Positions 18,777 to 28,745 of a stretch of DNA of 64,000 bases are shown here, one piece after another; positions within the stretch are counted from its first letter, which is position 1; the number at the start of each line of letters is the position of its first letter. Location: assembly GCA_028532915.1 (NCBI GenBank), contig JAQQAI010000089.1, positions 186,001 to 250,000 of the forward strand. The letters run 5' to 3'. Position numbers and translations under genes: made by a program. The notes beneath the pieces are model-generated. The model saw only the letters and a list, made by a program, of their open reading frames with translations, was not told the origin of the DNA and searched no databases. This DNA comes from Sphaerochaetaceae bacterium (GTDB taxonomy: Bacteria; Spirochaetota; Spirochaetia; Sphaerochaetales; Sphaerochaetaceae).

Positions 18777-20075
18777 TTAGTTCTTAGGCCAATATTTGAG
18801 TACCAGCTCGGTTCGAAGTCCGGTCTCTTTCGGTTCGAAACACTGTGCCAGAATAGACCAGCCCAGGTCCAAGGCCTCTTCCAAAGGAATATTCACTGAA
18901 AGATCCATCAGTTTCGTTTCGAACAGGTCACCGAATTTGAGGAGTTTATCATCCCACTCGGACATCTGGAATCCCATAGATTTTTTCTCGAGTGATTCCT
19001 TATATGCGGAATAGAGCTTGATCATACCGTCCATGAGTGCCCGATGGTCATCTCTCGTGTCTTTGTTGACCTGCTGTTTCAGTCTTGACAGAGAACCGAA
19101 CGGCTCGATACGGGAATTTTTCAGGTAGTACTGCCCTTCTGTGATATATCCTGTATTGTCGGGAACCGGGTGGGTAACATCATCTCCCGGCATCGTCGTG
19201 ACTGCAAGAATCGTTAGAGATCCCGCCCCTTCGAAGTCTACGGCCTTTTCATATCTTGAAGCGAGAGAACTGTAAAGGTCTCCCGGGTATCCTCTGTTGG
19301 AAGGAACCTGTTCCATCGTGATCGCTATCTCTTTCATGCTGTCGGCGAAGTTTGTCATATCGGTCAAAAGGACCAGAACCTTCTTGCCGTCGAGGGCGAA
19401 CCTTTCGGCGACCGCAAGAGAGATATCGGGAACGAGAAGACATTCGACAGTAGGGTCGGATGCGGTGTGAACGAAGAATATCGTCCTGCTCATCGCGCCC
19501 GATTTCTCCAGGGTGTCTTTGAAGAACAGATAGTCATCATATTTCAGACCCATACCGCCGAGGATGATCAGGTCTACTTCCGCCTGCATGGCGATCCTAG
19601 CGAGGACTTCGTTGTACGGTTCACCGGATACCGAGAAGATCGGCAGTTTCTGAGATTCGACGAGCGTGTTGAACACATCGATCATCGGGATACCGGTTCT
19701 GATCATATTCCTGGGGATGATTCTTTTTGCCGGATTGACCGCGGGACCGCCGATTTCGATCATGTTCTCGGTGAGTGCCGGACCGTTATCACGGGGAGCA
19801 CCGGAGCCGCTGAAGATCCTTCCCATAAGATCATCGGTATATGAGACTTTCATGGGATATCCCAAAAATCTCACCTTGTCTCCCGTCGAAACACCCCGAC
19901 CTCCTGCGAATACCTGCAGAGAAACATTCTCTTTATCGAGCTTGATCACGTTTGCCAGCGATTCACCGTGACTCGATGATACCACCGCGAGATCGCCGTT
20001 TCGGACATTTTCGGCTTTAACTGTGATAACGTTACCTGAAATTGAATCAATCTTTGTATATATCTTTTGCATCAT
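18777..20075 (-). CDS. atpB: V-type ATPase subunit B (regulatory)
   Basis: A 432-residue non-catalytic subunit that alternates with subunit A in the soluble ring. It has the beta-barrel start, the conserved PFNP-like substitute [21 protein letters not shown], and no intact Walker A motif, as expected of B subunits. Typical segments include [18 protein letters not shown] and [16 protein letters not shown]-like text ([19 protein letters not shown]). The gene starts nine bases after the atpA stop, with AGGGTGG before the double ATG; either Met could be the start. Confidence 0.97.
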   Translation of the reverse strand: MMQKIYTKIDSISGNVITVKAENVRNGDLAVVSSSHGESLANVIKLDKENVSLQVFAGGRGVSTGDKVRFLGYPMKVSYTDDLMGRIFSGSGAPRDNGPALTENMIEIGGPAVNPAKRIIPRNMIRTGIPMIDVFNTLVESQKLPIFSVSGEPYNEVLARIAMQAEVDLIILGGMGLKYDDYLFFKDTLEKSGAMSRTIFFVHTASDPTVECLLVPDISLAVAERFALDGKKVLVLLTDMTNFADSMKEIAITMEQVPSNRGYPGDLYSSLASRYEKAVDFEGAGSLTILAVTTMPGDDVTHPVPDNTGYITEGQYYLKNSRIEPFGSLSRLKQQVNKDTRDDHRALMDGMIKLYSAYKESLEKKSMGFQMSEWDDKLLKFGDLFETKLMDLSVNIPLEEALDLGWSILAQCFEPKETGLRTELVLKYWPKN

Positions 20076-20083
20076 GCACCACC

Positions 20084-21850
20084 CTATTTCGAAGAAATTA
20101 TCTTTTGTGCCCGTTTCTCGTAGGATTCGAACTTCGTAGCGACGGTTTCCTGTATCTCTTTCTTGTAGATCTCGAACCTTTCGTCATCACGCGGAGTATT
20201 ATTCCAGTCGATGAACTTCTGTCTGATATCGTTGATAAACGAACGGGCGGCTTTCTTGTCTTCCAGATTCAGATTCGAGCCGAGAACAGAGAACAGCAGC
20301 TCGAACACGATCTTCTGTCTGTCGATCGGTGCGGCAAAGTCCACAGGATCGAATGAATTCTGCTGGAGGTAAACGCTGTCGATCAGTTCGCTTTTCAGAT
20401 AGACGATATAGTCTTCCAGAGATGTTCCTTCTTCACCGACGACCTTCATCATCTGAGATACTTCATTTCCTCTGAACAGGATCTCCCTTGCATAGGAGAC
20501 TTTCCTTTCATCTATCGGACTGGAGTATTTCGTCCATGATTCGAGCGGGTGTACAGCGGGATATTTTCTTGCATCACTTCTCTCTCTCGAAAGTCCGTGG
20601 AATGCTCCGACGACCTTCAAAGTCGCTTGTGTTACAGGTTCCTCGAAGTTACCGCCGGCAGGTGAGACAGTTCCACCGATCGTTACCGATCCTTTCGAAC
20701 CGTCTTTCAGTGAGACGATACCCGCACGTTCGTAGAAAGATGCGATGACCGATTCGAGATATGCAGGGAAGGCCTCCTCACCGGGAATCTCTTCGAGACG
20801 TCCGCTCATCTCTCTCATCGCCTGTGCCCAACGACTCGTGCTGTCCGCAAGAAGAAGGACATCAAGACCCATCTGCCGGTAGTATTCACCTATTGTCACG
20901 GCTGTATATACTGATGCCTCACGGGCTGCGACCGGCATACTGCTCGTGTTACAGATGATGATCGTCCGTTCCATCAGAGTCTTTCCTGTTCTCGGGTCGA
21001 TCAGTTCGGGGAACTCCTTGAGTGTTTCCACAACCTCACCGGCTCTCTCCCCGCAGGCTGCGATAATAACGATATCGACATCCGCGTTTCTGCTTGTCAT
21101 ATGCTGAAGAACTGTCTTTCCTGCACCGAAAGGTCCGGGAATACAGTATGTTCCGCCCTTCGCCACAGGAAGGAACGTATCGATGATCCTTACCTTCGTG
21201 ATCAGTGGATCGGTTGGTCTCAACCGCTCTTTGTACAGGGTGATCGGACGCTTTATCGGCCAGGTGAACACCATCGAGACGCTTTCTTCTTTTCCCTTCC
21301 GGTTCTTGAGAACGGCTATCTCGTCTCTTACATTGTATGTTCCACTTTCTTTTATCGAAACGACTTCCCATTCTTCATCGGCGAAGTTGAACGGAACCAT
21401 GATCTTGTGTGTGAAGATTCCTTCAGGAACGGTTCCCAGTGTATCTGCGGGATAAAGGATATCGCCTGGCTTAGCGACAGGTGTGAACTCCCATGAAGCG
21501 TCGGGAATCGGTTTGAGGTAGACTCCGCGCTGAAGGAAGAAGCCGCATTGTATTGCCAATTGCGGAAGAGGATTCTGAAGCCCGTCGTAGATCTGCGTAA
21601 GTAATCCCGGCCCCAGCTCAACACTCAGCAACTCACCTGAAAACTCAACTGTATCTCCGACTTTCACACCGTTGGTCATCTCGAAGACCTGCATCGATGC
21701 GGTATCGCCTGATATCCTGATAACCTCCGATTTGAGGCGTTGATCATCCAAAAGGATATATCCTACTTCATTTAGTGAGATACTTCCCTCAAAGGCAACA
21801 CTTACCATGTTACCATTAACTCCGGTGACTCGTCCTGTGTTAGTACTCAT
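20084..21850 (-). CDS. atpA: V-type ATPase catalytic subunit A
   Basis: A 588-residue catalytic subunit with Walker A GPFGAGKT (239-246), the A-type insertion between the barrel and the nucleotide domain (about 110-190), and segments such as [19 protein letters not shown] and [23 protein letters not shown]. It hydrolyses or makes ATP and drives the rotor. A GGAG ribosome site precedes the ATG at 21850. It follows the DUF2764 gene by 15 bases. In spirochetes these enzymes are usually thought to pump ions at the cost of ATP, since no respiratory chain is present. Confidence 0.98.
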   Translation of the reverse strand: MSTNTGRVTGVNGNMVSVAFEGSISLNEVGYILLDDQRLKSEVIRISGDTASMQVFEMTNGVKVGDTVEFSGELLSVELGPGLLTQIYDGLQNPLPQLAIQCGFFLQRGVYLKPIPDASWEFTPVAKPGDILYPADTLGTVPEGIFTHKIMVPFNFADEEWEVVSIKESGTYNVRDEIAVLKNRKGKEESVSMVFTWPIKRPITLYKERLRPTDPLITKVRIIDTFLPVAKGGTYCIPGPFGAGKTVLQHMTSRNADVDIVIIAACGERAGEVVETLKEFPELIDPRTGKTLMERTIIICNTSSMPVAAREASVYTAVTIGEYYRQMGLDVLLLADSTSRWAQAMREMSGRLEEIPGEEAFPAYLESVIASFYERAGIVSLKDGSKGSVTIGGTVSPAGGNFEEPVTQATLKVVGAFHGLSRERSDARKYPAVHPLESWTKYSSPIDERKVSYAREILFRGNEVSQMMKVVGEEGTSLEDYIVYLKSELIDSVYLQQNSFDPVDFAAPIDRQKIVFELLFSVLGSNLNLEDKKAARSFINDIRQKFIDWNNTPRDDERFEIYKKEIQETVATKFESYEKRAQKIISSK

Positions 21851-21865
21851 AACAATTTACTCCGT

Positions 21866-22420
21866 TTATAAGCTCTTTATGCTTGACTGCAGGTTCGTGA
21901 ATAATCGTTTAAACTCCGCATTTCCCTCAATGGGGACAAAAACAGCTTTTCTTTCTAAGATTCTCAATTCAAGGGCATATGCATAGATGGACACTTCATC
22001 GTAGGAGTGTCCATCCTTGAGATACTCGATCTCATTCCATAACATGTTCATTATCGACTTTTCAGCTTCGAGGGGATTTTCCTGTTCGACCGCCCGTTTC
22101 ACAGTCGCCAGAACGGTCTGATTGTGAAGCATGGTGCCGCTTCTCGATTCATCGCCATCAGTGCGTCCCTTGCCTCTGCTGCTTCGTATGCGCTGCAGCT
22201 CTTCGGTAAGATCATCGGTGAACGAATTGTACCGGGTCAAAAAAGGGTGATCGACGCTTCCTGTATAGCGTGCATTCTTATCGATCGACATCAGGACATC
22301 CATATCCTCAACGCTCACGAAATTCCTGCAGGAATCAAGGAACTGCGTGTAGGTAATGGGAACATCAGCATCCATGGTGAGCATCGGCAATGATGAAAGA
22401 ACGTAAAAATAGGCTGACAC
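21866..22420 (-). CDS. V-ATPase operon protein, DUF2764 type
   Basis: A 184-residue soluble protein placed between atpE and atpA, exactly where DUF2764 proteins occur in spirochete and Chlamydia V-ATPase operons (for example TP0425 and CT309). Features: a conserved-looking start MSAYFYVLSSLPML, a helical middle with a basic patch around residues 85-100 (RSSRGKGRTDGDESRS), and helical ends. The start is GTG at 22420 with GAGGTAGG upstream. No function is proven. Because these operons lack a recognisable subunit C, it may take the place of that connecting subunit, but this is inference. Confidence 0.8.
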   Translation of the reverse strand: MSAYFYVLSSLPMLTMDADVPITYTQFLDSCRNFVSVEDMDVLMSIDKNARYTGSVDHPFLTRYNSFTDDLTEELQRIRSSRGKGRTDGDESRSGTMLHNQTVLATVKRAVEQENPLEAEKSIMNMLWNEIEYLKDGHSYDEVSIYAYALELRILERKAVFVPIEGNAEFKRLFTNLQSSIKSL

Positions 22421-22429
22421 TTACCTACC

Positions 22430-23029
22430 TCACTCTTCGCTCAGTATCTGAGATATCGCTGTGTTCAAAAACGGCTTGAGCAGAGAACTGATCTCCTCGT
22501 CACTGAAATCATAGTAGCTTGAACCGCTTTTGTCGGTAAGACGGAATCCGACATCTACCTGTGGAACCGCTTTGATAGTCAAACCGGCCTTAAGCTCTTT
22601 CTCAAGGTCTCCCCTCAGACTCTCCTCGAGTGAGGCGATCTGATCAGGATTTACTTCGAGAACCGTCTGTGCAGGATCTTCCAATCCTCCTTTCACGACC
22701 TGAACGATCAGTGAGACCAGCTGCTTATCAGTAATACCTGTTTTGACTTTTTTTGTCAGAAGACGGTCCATATGATCATAGATGCTTTTCTTCAGAGAGA
22801 GAATGACATCTCTGGACGCCTGTTTGACAGCTTCTTTCCCGCTGCTTTCCATAACACTCACTTCTTTCTGAGCCTTCTCTATGATAGATGCCGCTTCTTT
22901 TTCGCTCTGGGCGATAATCTGTTCGGCTTTCTTCTGAGCAGCGTCTATGATCTGTGCACTTTTCTTCTCAGCTTCATTAATTCCATCACGTTTGATTGAC
23001 TCAACGAGGTCTTGAATCTGTTGTTCCAT
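22430..23029 (-). CDS. atpE: V-type ATPase subunit E (peripheral stalk)
   Basis: A 199-residue protein with a long N-terminal helix rich in Lys, Glu and Ala (about 1-85: DAAQKKAEQIIAQSEKEAASI), typical of the stator stalk, then a compact C-terminal domain with GFRLTDKSGSSYYDFSDEEI. It is the first gene of the operon. The start is the ATG at 23029, with GGAG seven bases upstream; the open frame runs on upstream but has no ribosome site. Its partner, subunit G/H, is not seen in this operon. Confidence 0.93.
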   Translation of the reverse strand: MEQQIQDLVESIKRDGINEAEKKSAQIIDAAQKKAEQIIAQSEKEAASIIEKAQKEVSVMESSGKEAVKQASRDVILSLKKSIYDHMDRLLTKKVKTGITDKQLVSLIVQVVKGGLEDPAQTVLEVNPDQIASLEESLRGDLEKELKAGLTIKAVPQVDVGFRLTDKSGSSYYDFSDEEISSLLKPFLNTAISQILSEE

Positions 23030-23059
23030 TGTGTATCTCCACCTTTTGAATTGTTCACT

Positions 23060-23088
23060 ATAATAATTGTTTAAAACTGTTATTGCAA
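23060..23088 (-). promoter_or_regulatory. Promoter of the V-ATPase operon
   Basis: On the minus strand, TTGCAA (23083-23088) is 17 bases from TATTAT (23060-23065), about 30 bases before the atpE start. A second TTGACA lies further upstream but has no well-spaced -10 partner. Confidence 0.65.
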
Positions 23089-23271
23089 CTGTGTCAATGG
23101 GGGGTAATGTCAAAAAAAACGGTAAACAAACCTTTATTTTTACTACAAACATCAACCTATTGAGCCTATGAGCTGATTTTCAACCGATAAAAATTTATTT
23201 TATTTTTTTTGTTGCAAATATCACTTAAAACCCGCCTTTTTTGCTGTTTAATTACACAAGCGAGGTGTGTA
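23089..23271. other. A/T-rich divergent intergenic region
   Basis: The region between the V-ATPase promoter and the ferredoxin gene is very A/T-rich, with runs of A and T near 23115-23125 and 23200-23210. No clear promoter for the plus-strand gene, no RNA gene and no repeat was recognised. Confidence 0.4.
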
Positions 23272-23889
23272 ATGAATAAAAAAAAGAACGGAAGAAAACT
23301 CATCAGAGTGATCAGTTTCACCCTGTCAGTCTTTCTCATAATCGATCAGAAAATGATCGTGGTTCTGGCACTTTATCTGATCTCGGTCGCATTGACGCCC
23401 ATCTTCGGAAGGTTTTATGGTTCTTATTTGTGTGTCATGGACTGCGCTCTGAATACAAAGATTTCCCAAAAGAAGAGAGTAGAAACGATTTCCGATAGAC
23501 TGACTTTCTATCTTCCCTTCCTTTCGCTTGCAGTCTCTGCGGCATTGATGATCCTCTTCAAGAAGACATTTCATAGACAGCTGCCGATACTGCTGATTCT
23601 TCTTGTCCTATCATTCGTATACGGATTGGCAGGACAGGCAACCCACTGGCACAATTACATCTGTCCCTTTTCACCCCTTCTGAGAACAGCTAGTCATTCA
23701 CCGGTATACAGTTATAGAGTTGATGAAAAGAAATGCCTATCATGCACCCTCTGTGCCGGAGTCTGCTCTGTCAACGCGGTCGTGATTGATGAGAAAAGCA
23801 GAAAGGCGGCGATAAAAACGAGTCTGTGTCATCAGTGCGGTGAATGTGCATCGGCATGTCCTGCCGATGCAATTGTTTACGGAAAATGA
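23272..23889 (+). CDS. Membrane-anchored 2x[4Fe-4S] ferredoxin (NapH-like)
   Basis: A 205-residue protein with four or so membrane helices (about residues 10-140) followed by a ferredoxin domain. The ferredoxin part has two clusters: CLSCTLCAGVC and CHQCGECASACP. In NapH-type proteins two CxxxCP motifs mark the membrane domain. Here the second survives as YICPFSPL, while the first position reads GSYLCVMDCALN. It probably moves electrons between the membrane and a soluble partner. The start is the ATG at 23272 with GAGG upstream; the frame is open for 21 earlier codons. It stands alone, divergent from the V-ATPase and convergent with udp. Confidence 0.72.
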   Translation: MNKKKNGRKLIRVISFTLSVFLIIDQKMIVVLALYLISVALTPIFGRFYGSYLCVMDCALNTKISQKKRVETISDRLTFYLPFLSLAVSAALMILFKKTFHRQLPILLILLVLSFVYGLAGQATHWHNYICPFSPLLRTASHSPVYSYRVDEKKCLSCTLCAGVCSVNAVVIDEKSRKAAIKTSLCHQCGECASACPADAIVYGK

Positions 23890-23896
23890 TGATATA

Positions 23897-24685
23897 TCAG
23901 ATCCTTCCGTTTTCTCTATCGGTTCTTATGAGATTGCGCAGCCCCTGTATGACCACTTCGATGGCAACTTCTGTATCATGAAGGATAGGATTGTCCATTC
24001 CCAGAGCTTCTCTCTCCTGGTTTCCTACAACGAAGAATTCGCTTCCGCATCGGACACCGAGATATGATGCTACGACGAACAGAGCCGCCGACTCCATTTC
24101 GCTGGCAAGGGTGTTGAGCCGTTTCCATGCTTCCCATTTGTTCTGAAGTTCATAACTTACAGGTTTTGTCTCGGGTGAATGCTGACCGTAGAAAGAATCT
24201 TTACACTGTACGATTCCGACATGATATCTCTTTTTGAGCTGCACTGCGGCCTGCTGCAGCGCCTGCACTATCTCGAAATCTGCGACAGCCGGAAATTCGA
24301 TCGGAGCATATTCTCTGCTCGTTCCTTCGTTACGTATAGCGCCTGTTGCAATTACAACATCCCCGCCCATCACAGGAAGAGCGATACCACCGCAGGTTCC
24401 CATCCTGATAAAGGTGTCGGCACCGCAGTTATGCAGCTCTTCAATCGCGATCGAGGCGGACGGGCCGCCTATACCGGTACTTGTCACGCTTACTTTCTCA
24501 CCTTCAAGATAGCCCGAGTAGGTTACATACTCTCTTGAATCGGCAACGAATTCGGGATCATCAAAATATGAAGCGATCTTCTTGCACCGTTTGGGATCTC
24601 CCGGAAGAATCACATATCTGCCCACATCTCCTTTTTTCAGATGAATATGATACTGTACTCCTGTTCCGTTCATGTAGTCTGTCAT
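23897..24685 (-). CDS. udp: Uridine phosphorylase-family nucleoside phosphorylase
   Basis: A 262-residue enzyme that splits a nucleoside with phosphate. Family motifs: [14 protein letters not shown] at the start, [23 protein letters not shown] for the phosphate site, and [14 protein letters not shown] near the sugar site. The phenylalanine and arginine pattern and Q/R residues in [10 protein letters not shown] fit the uridine type better than the purine (DeoD) type, but the exact base is not certain. The start is the ATG at 24685 after AAGGAG; seven earlier codons are open. It lies downstream of mutS2, with a possible terminator between. Confidence 0.9.
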   Translation of the reverse strand: MTDYMNGTGVQYHIHLKKGDVGRYVILPGDPKRCKKIASYFDDPEFVADSREYVTYSGYLEGEKVSVTSTGIGGPSASIAIEELHNCGADTFIRMGTCGGIALPVMGGDVVIATGAIRNEGTSREYAPIEFPAVADFEIVQALQQAAVQLKKRYHVGIVQCKDSFYGQHSPETKPVSYELQNKWEAWKRLNTLASEMESAALFVVASYLGVRCGSEFFVVGNQEREALGMDNPILHDTEVAIEVVIQGLRNLIRTDRENGRI

Positions 24686-24710
24686 AATCTCTCCTTCTCT
24701 TGCCAAGGAT

Positions 24711-24736
24711 GAAAAAATAACACCCCGGAGGCGGTG
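24711..24736 (-). terminator. Possible terminator between mutS2 and udp
   Basis: On the minus strand a short GC-rich stem (CACC... GGTG with inner CC/GG pairs) is followed by TTATTTTTTC. It lies ten bases after the mutS2 stop. The stem is imperfect, so termination may be partial. Confidence 0.5.
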
Positions 24737-24745
24737 CAGTCAAGG

Positions 24746-27124
24746 TCAAGGGCCCATCTCGACATATGTTTTCCCGTGCCCCCCGTCCTCGGGACGGGCA
24801 AAATAGAAGGAACTCACGTACGGAAGCGTCGAAAGCCGTTCATGGATTCCCCTCATAAGGATACCGTCGCCCATCCCGTGGATGATCGAGAAGGTCTTCA
24901 TTCCGTGAAGAAGTGCTCCTTCGATCTGGGTATCAACTGCGGCAAGGGCATCTTCAAGCGTTCTTCCTCTCACATCTATACTCATTCGCACCTGTTCTAT
25001 CGAGGAGGAATAGGAGATCGTGGGAGCCTTGGTTTTCTCGGGCATCCCTTTCGGTCTCAGTTCTTCAGATCTGAAGGTGAATTTCATCCCGCCGATTGAA
25101 ACAAGATATCTCCCCCGTTTCTCTTTTCGAACGATCACACCTTCTTTCTTTTTGTCGCCCGCATATACATTCATCCCCACTTCCAGAGTGCGATCGAGTT
25201 CCTTCGTACTGTTTTTCGCAGGATTCACCCTGATGGCATTTGCCGCATCCCGGCTTTCAGCTTTCTTCTGGTCTAGAGAATCAAGGTACTGTTTCACCTT
25301 CCTCGTCTTCTCTCTGGTGATTTCTCCTTCTCTCAGTTCCGCAACTAGATTCTCGAGTTCCTTCCTCTTTTCGCTTATGAATCTTGAAAGAGAACCGATC
25401 TGCTGTTCTCTTACCTGCCTCTCCTTCTGATTCAGAGAAAGCTGACGCAGATCATACGCTCTCTTCATTTCCGTGAGTTCGCGTTCGCGTTCGGCTATTT
25501 TCTCGAGTTTTCTTTCCGCCTGATGCTCCTTCTGTTCCAAAGAGGAGATGATTGTTGAGACTTTCATATTCTGCGATCCGATGTGGGATATAGCCGTTTC
25601 GAGCACAGATTCGGGCAGACCCATTCTCCTTGCCGTATCGATTGCATGCGATTCACCGGGTAGCCCCGAGATCACTCTGAAGGTCGGATTATGGGTCTTC
25701 TCGTCGAACTCCATCGATGCATTGAGAACATGTTGATGTGCGTAGGCGTACTGCTTGAGCAGCGTGTGATGACTCGTTATCAATGTGATCACCCCGCTGT
25801 CCATAAGATGCTCGACGATGGCCTTTGCGAGTGCGGCTCCTTCTATCGGGTCGGTACCGCTTCCCAGTTCGTCGAGTATGACCAGAGACCTGTCGTCTAT
25901 CGATTTGACTATCTCTGCTATACGCTTCATGTGGGAGGAAAAGGTTGAAAGCGATTTCTCTATCGACTGTTCATCCCCGACATCCGTGTAGATCGATGAG
26001 AAAAGAGGAAGAGACGAACCCTCTTTCGCGGGAATGACAAAGAGTGTCTGATGCATGAACGCAAGAAGAGCGACAGTCTTGATGCTTACAGTCTTCCCCC
26101 CGGCATTCGGTCCGCTGATGACAACCGTACTGACGGGAGGGGAAATCTCCATGGTGATGGGAACGGCCTGATCTTTCAAAAGAGGATGCCTTGCCTCCAA
26201 AAGTTTGATAGTGCGGTCTTCACTGATATCGGGAAAGGTGCACATATAGCGCCCTTTGAAGAGACTTCGTGACAGCATAGCATCGGCATATCCCACAGCT
26301 GACCTGAGATCCTCTATGTCGCTGAGGGCCGAAAATGCCATATCGGAGAGAGAGGAGATGATCTTCGCCATCTCGATCTCGATCTTCTGCTGCAGCAGCA
26401 CGACCTGATTATTGTATTCGACAAGAGGAAAGCTCTCCATGAAGACGGTGGATCCTGAATTGCTCGTGCTGTTTATGAACCCCTTAACTTCGCTTCTTCG
26501 GTCGTTTCTGACAGGGAGGACAACGCGCTGGTCTTTGTATGTGGGAACGGATTGTGCCGCTGTATCTTTATGCTCTTTAAGAAACGATTCTGAATACGAT
26601 TTCCTCTGAGTCCGTTTCGACTCGAGAGCATGTACGAGGGAGGCTATCGCGGGATGGCTCATCTTCACCACTCCGGGTGATTCCAGGCAGAAATCGATCT
26701 CTTTCATCAAAGCGGTGAGACTTTCGGGTATACGGTCCATCAAAGCGCAAGACGGATACTCCGCCGTTGAGTTCGAGGCGGCTGCAATGTCTCTTTTCGG
26801 AGCGTGCAGGTATTCATACAGTTCGATGCTTGAATGAAGATACTGCCCCAGAATGAAGAGCTCTGTGCCGTCTATCGATCTGTGAATTGAACAGAGATGT
26901 CCTACGATCTGTGAAATATCGGGAAACGATGATAACGGAAGGTCGTTATACAGGGGGATGAGAGACAGGTCTTCTATGATTCTCTGATTCTCGGCGATCA
27001 CTTTGCGGTCTGTGACGAACGGTGAATCTCTCAGCTGTTCGGCACCTTCAACCGACAAAGTCAGTGCGCACACGAAGTCCATCACTCTTTCTATCTCAAG
27101 ATCTTTAATCGTATTGCTGTTCAT
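24746..27124 (-). CDS. mutS2: Endonuclease MutS2
   Basis: A 792-residue protein with the MutS core ATPase (Walker A ISGPNAGGKTVSIKT, then VILDELGSGTDPIEGAALA), a long coiled-coil region (about 515-620), and a C-terminal Smr nuclease domain beginning IDVRGRTLEDAL and ending with SIIHGMGDG. MutS2 limits homologous recombination and, in some bacteria, rescues stalled ribosomes by cutting mRNA. No mismatch-recognition domain I is present, which separates it from MutS. The ATG at 27124 follows GAGGA. It is seven bases from the end of rsgA, which lies upstream. Confidence 0.96.
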   Translation of the reverse strand: MNSNTIKDLEIERVMDFVCALTLSVEGAEQLRDSPFVTDRKVIAENQRIIEDLSLIPLYNDLPLSSFPDISQIVGHLCSIHRSIDGTELFILGQYLHSSIELYEYLHAPKRDIAAASNSTAEYPSCALMDRIPESLTALMKEIDFCLESPGVVKMSHPAIASLVHALESKRTQRKSYSESFLKEHKDTAAQSVPTYKDQRVVLPVRNDRRSEVKGFINSTSNSGSTVFMESFPLVEYNNQVVLLQQKIEIEMAKIISSLSDMAFSALSDIEDLRSAVGYADAMLSRSLFKGRYMCTFPDISEDRTIKLLEARHPLLKDQAVPITMEISPPVSTVVISGPNAGGKTVSIKTVALLAFMHQTLFVIPAKEGSSLPLFSSIYTDVGDEQSIEKSLSTFSSHMKRIAEIVKSIDDRSLVILDELGSGTDPIEGAALAKAIVEHLMDSGVITLITSHHTLLKQYAYAHQHVLNASMEFDEKTHNPTFRVISGLPGESHAIDTARRMGLPESVLETAISHIGSQNMKVSTIISSLEQKEHQAERKLEKIAERERELTEMKRAYDLRQLSLNQKERQVREQQIGSLSRFISEKRKELENLVAELREGEITREKTRKVKQYLDSLDQKKAESRDAANAIRVNPAKNSTKELDRTLEVGMNVYAGDKKKEGVIVRKEKRGRYLVSIGGMKFTFRSEELRPKGMPEKTKAPTISYSSSIEQVRMSIDVRGRTLEDALAAVDTQIEGALLHGMKTFSIIHGMGDGILMRGIHERLSTLPYVSSFYFARPEDGGHGKTYVEMGP

Positions 27125-27131
27125 GCTGTCC

Positions 27132-28082
27132 TCAACGTCTGTCTGATGCCCAGAGGGGACCTCTCTCTTTCAAAGAATAGAGCATCCTCAGATAACTTTC
27201 ATAACGGTCGGTGTGAATCTCGTTGTTCTCAACTCTTCTTTTTACATCGCAGTCGGGTTCATGTTCATGAAGGCACATATCATAAGCACATTTCCCCCGT
27301 GATTTTCTAAATTCAGGGAAATACTCTTGGATCAGATGACTATCGGTATGTGGTATCATGAGTTCCCGTACACCGGGAGTATCCACGATCACGGTCTGCC
27401 CTTTATGGAACAGAATGGAATGATTGGTGGTGTGTCTGCCTCTGTTGAATTTCTGTGAGACACTGGCGGTTGTCTGACGTATCTGATTTCCCATAAGCTT
27501 GTTCACTATCGTCGACTTGCCTACTCCTGACTGTCCCACGAAAGCTACAGAACGACCTTCTATACGTGAATAGAGAAGGTCTATCCCCTCTTCGTCGAAT
27601 GCTGATATCTTCAGCGTCTCGTATCCGAGAGTTTCGAACAGCTCGAAACGCTCGATCTGCTCCTCCAGCAGCGGAAGGTCGCATTTGTTGAGCACTATGA
27701 GAATATTGCTCTTCGCGGCACAGACTATCGCCCGGTCGATGAACCGCGGGCGGAACGGCGGCTCGTCGGTGCTGCAGACGATGACGATCTTATCCATGTT
27801 CGCAACGACCGTCTGATTCGCACTTTTTTTTGCATTCCACCGCATGAAGCTGCTTGTCCTATCCAGTCTTCGGGTGATCAGCCCCTCAGAGCCCTGGTGG
27901 ACCGTGAACAGGACCTTGTCTCCCACCGCAAGCGGTGCGTACTCGTCGATCACATCAGAGAGTACTTTGCCCTTTATCCTGCACATATAGGTTTTCCCAT
28001 CGTCATCACAGACGGCGCCCGCTTCTTTTACCGAGAATATGTTATTGATACCGCGTGTCACGATCCCTGTGAGTTCTTCCAT
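27132..28082 (-). CDS. rsgA: Ribosome small-subunit GTPase RsgA
   Basis: A 316-residue GTPase that tests late 30S assembly. It has an OB-fold N-terminus, then a circularly permuted GTPase domain with NKCD before GQSGVGKSTIVN and DTPGVRELM, followed by a Cys/His zinc region (CAYDMCLHEHEPDC). This motif order is diagnostic. The start was set at the ATG at 28082, giving the usual length; no Shine-Dalgarno site is visible there. An alternative TTG 13 codons upstream adds nothing conserved. A possible -10 (TATTGT) sits six bases before the ATG, so the message may have almost no leader. Confidence 0.95.
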   Translation of the reverse strand: MEELTGIVTRGINNIFSVKEAGAVCDDDGKTYMCRIKGKVLSDVIDEYAPLAVGDKVLFTVHQGSEGLITRRLDRTSSFMRWNAKKSANQTVVANMDKIVIVCSTDEPPFRPRFIDRAIVCAAKSNILIVLNKCDLPLLEEQIERFELFETLGYETLKISAFDEEGIDLLYSRIEGRSVAFVGQSGVGKSTIVNKLMGNQIRQTTASVSQKFNRGRHTTNHSILFHKGQTVIVDTPGVRELMIPHTDSHLIQEYFPEFRKSRGKCAYDMCLHEHEPDCDVKRRVENNEIHTDRYESYLRMLYSLKERGPLWASDRR

Positions 28083-28160
28083 ATCTGTACAATACTGACA
28101 AAACAGAGAGTGTGCAAGCAATTGCCTTTACTCGCCGCTGTCAATTTGATACATTTAGCT

Positions 28161-28739
28161 ATGTTTCGATGTATACCATGCAATCATCCCGGTTGCAAAA
28201 AATATGCGGTGGAGGACGAATTCACCTGCCTTGAACACTCTGACCATCCCGACAGGATACTGCATACCATCACCAGGGCTCTGGGAGACAAACACAATCA
28301 CCGTGACATGCTCATCACCGACGCTGTCTTCGATCACCTCGATTTTTCAAAGACGAAACTTTCGATGTGCAACTTCGCACGGTGCGTGTTTCGGGATGTG
28401 GATTTTTCCCACAGCAAAATAAACTCGTGTTTTTTTGACTTCTGTCTTTTCGACAGATGCATGTTTGACGATAACGATTCTAGACATTCAGTGGTTGCAG
28501 GGTCCAAACTCATTCAGTGTTCCTTCACCGATTCGATGCTCATACATACGAATTTCATGGGAATAGACGCCAGAGAGTGTGATTTCTCTACAAGTGACCT
28601 CTATTATTCCAATTTCAGCAGCTCACACCTTGTGGACGTGCAGTTCGTAGACTGCAACCTGAAAAATGCTGATTTCAGATATACCGAAAGAGATAAGGTA
28701 TCATTCAAGTATTCGAATTTCGAGGAGGCAATATTCTAA
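28161..28739 (+). CDS. Pentapeptide-repeat protein with Cys/His-rich N-terminus
   Basis: A 192-residue protein. The first 25 residues hold a compact Cys/His set (C4, C7, C12, C22, H25 in the region CIPCNHPGC and TCLEH) that could bind zinc. From about residue 55 onward runs a series of five-residue repeats of the A(D/N)LxX class: LDFSK, CNFAR, VDFSH, CSFTD, TNFMG, CDFST, SNFSS, ADFRY. These would fold as a four-sided beta helix. Function is unknown; some such proteins mimic DNA and bind gyrase, but many do not. The start ATG at 28161 lacks a ribosome site. The open frame upstream overlaps rsgA in antisense and is unlikely to be coding. An MBL-fold gene follows by six bases. Confidence 0.75.
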   Translation: MFRCIPCNHPGCKKYAVEDEFTCLEHSDHPDRILHTITRALGDKHNHRDMLITDAVFDHLDFSKTKLSMCNFARCVFRDVDFSHSKINSCFFDFCLFDRCMFDDNDSRHSVVAGSKLIQCSFTDSMLIHTNFMGIDARECDFSTSDLYYSNFSSSHLVDVQFVDCNLKNADFRYTERDKVSFKYSNFEEAIF

Positions 28740-28745
28740 ACGCCT

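Noticed and set aside
23091-23120. TTGACA elements upstream of the V-ATPase promoter as the main -35
   Set aside because: No -10 at suitable spacing; TTGCAA with TATTAT 17 bases away fits better.
27897-28160. Long upstream extension of the pentapeptide-repeat frame
   Set aside because: This part is antisense to rsgA and has no repeat or conserved motif; the ATG at 28161 begins the Cys/His segment.
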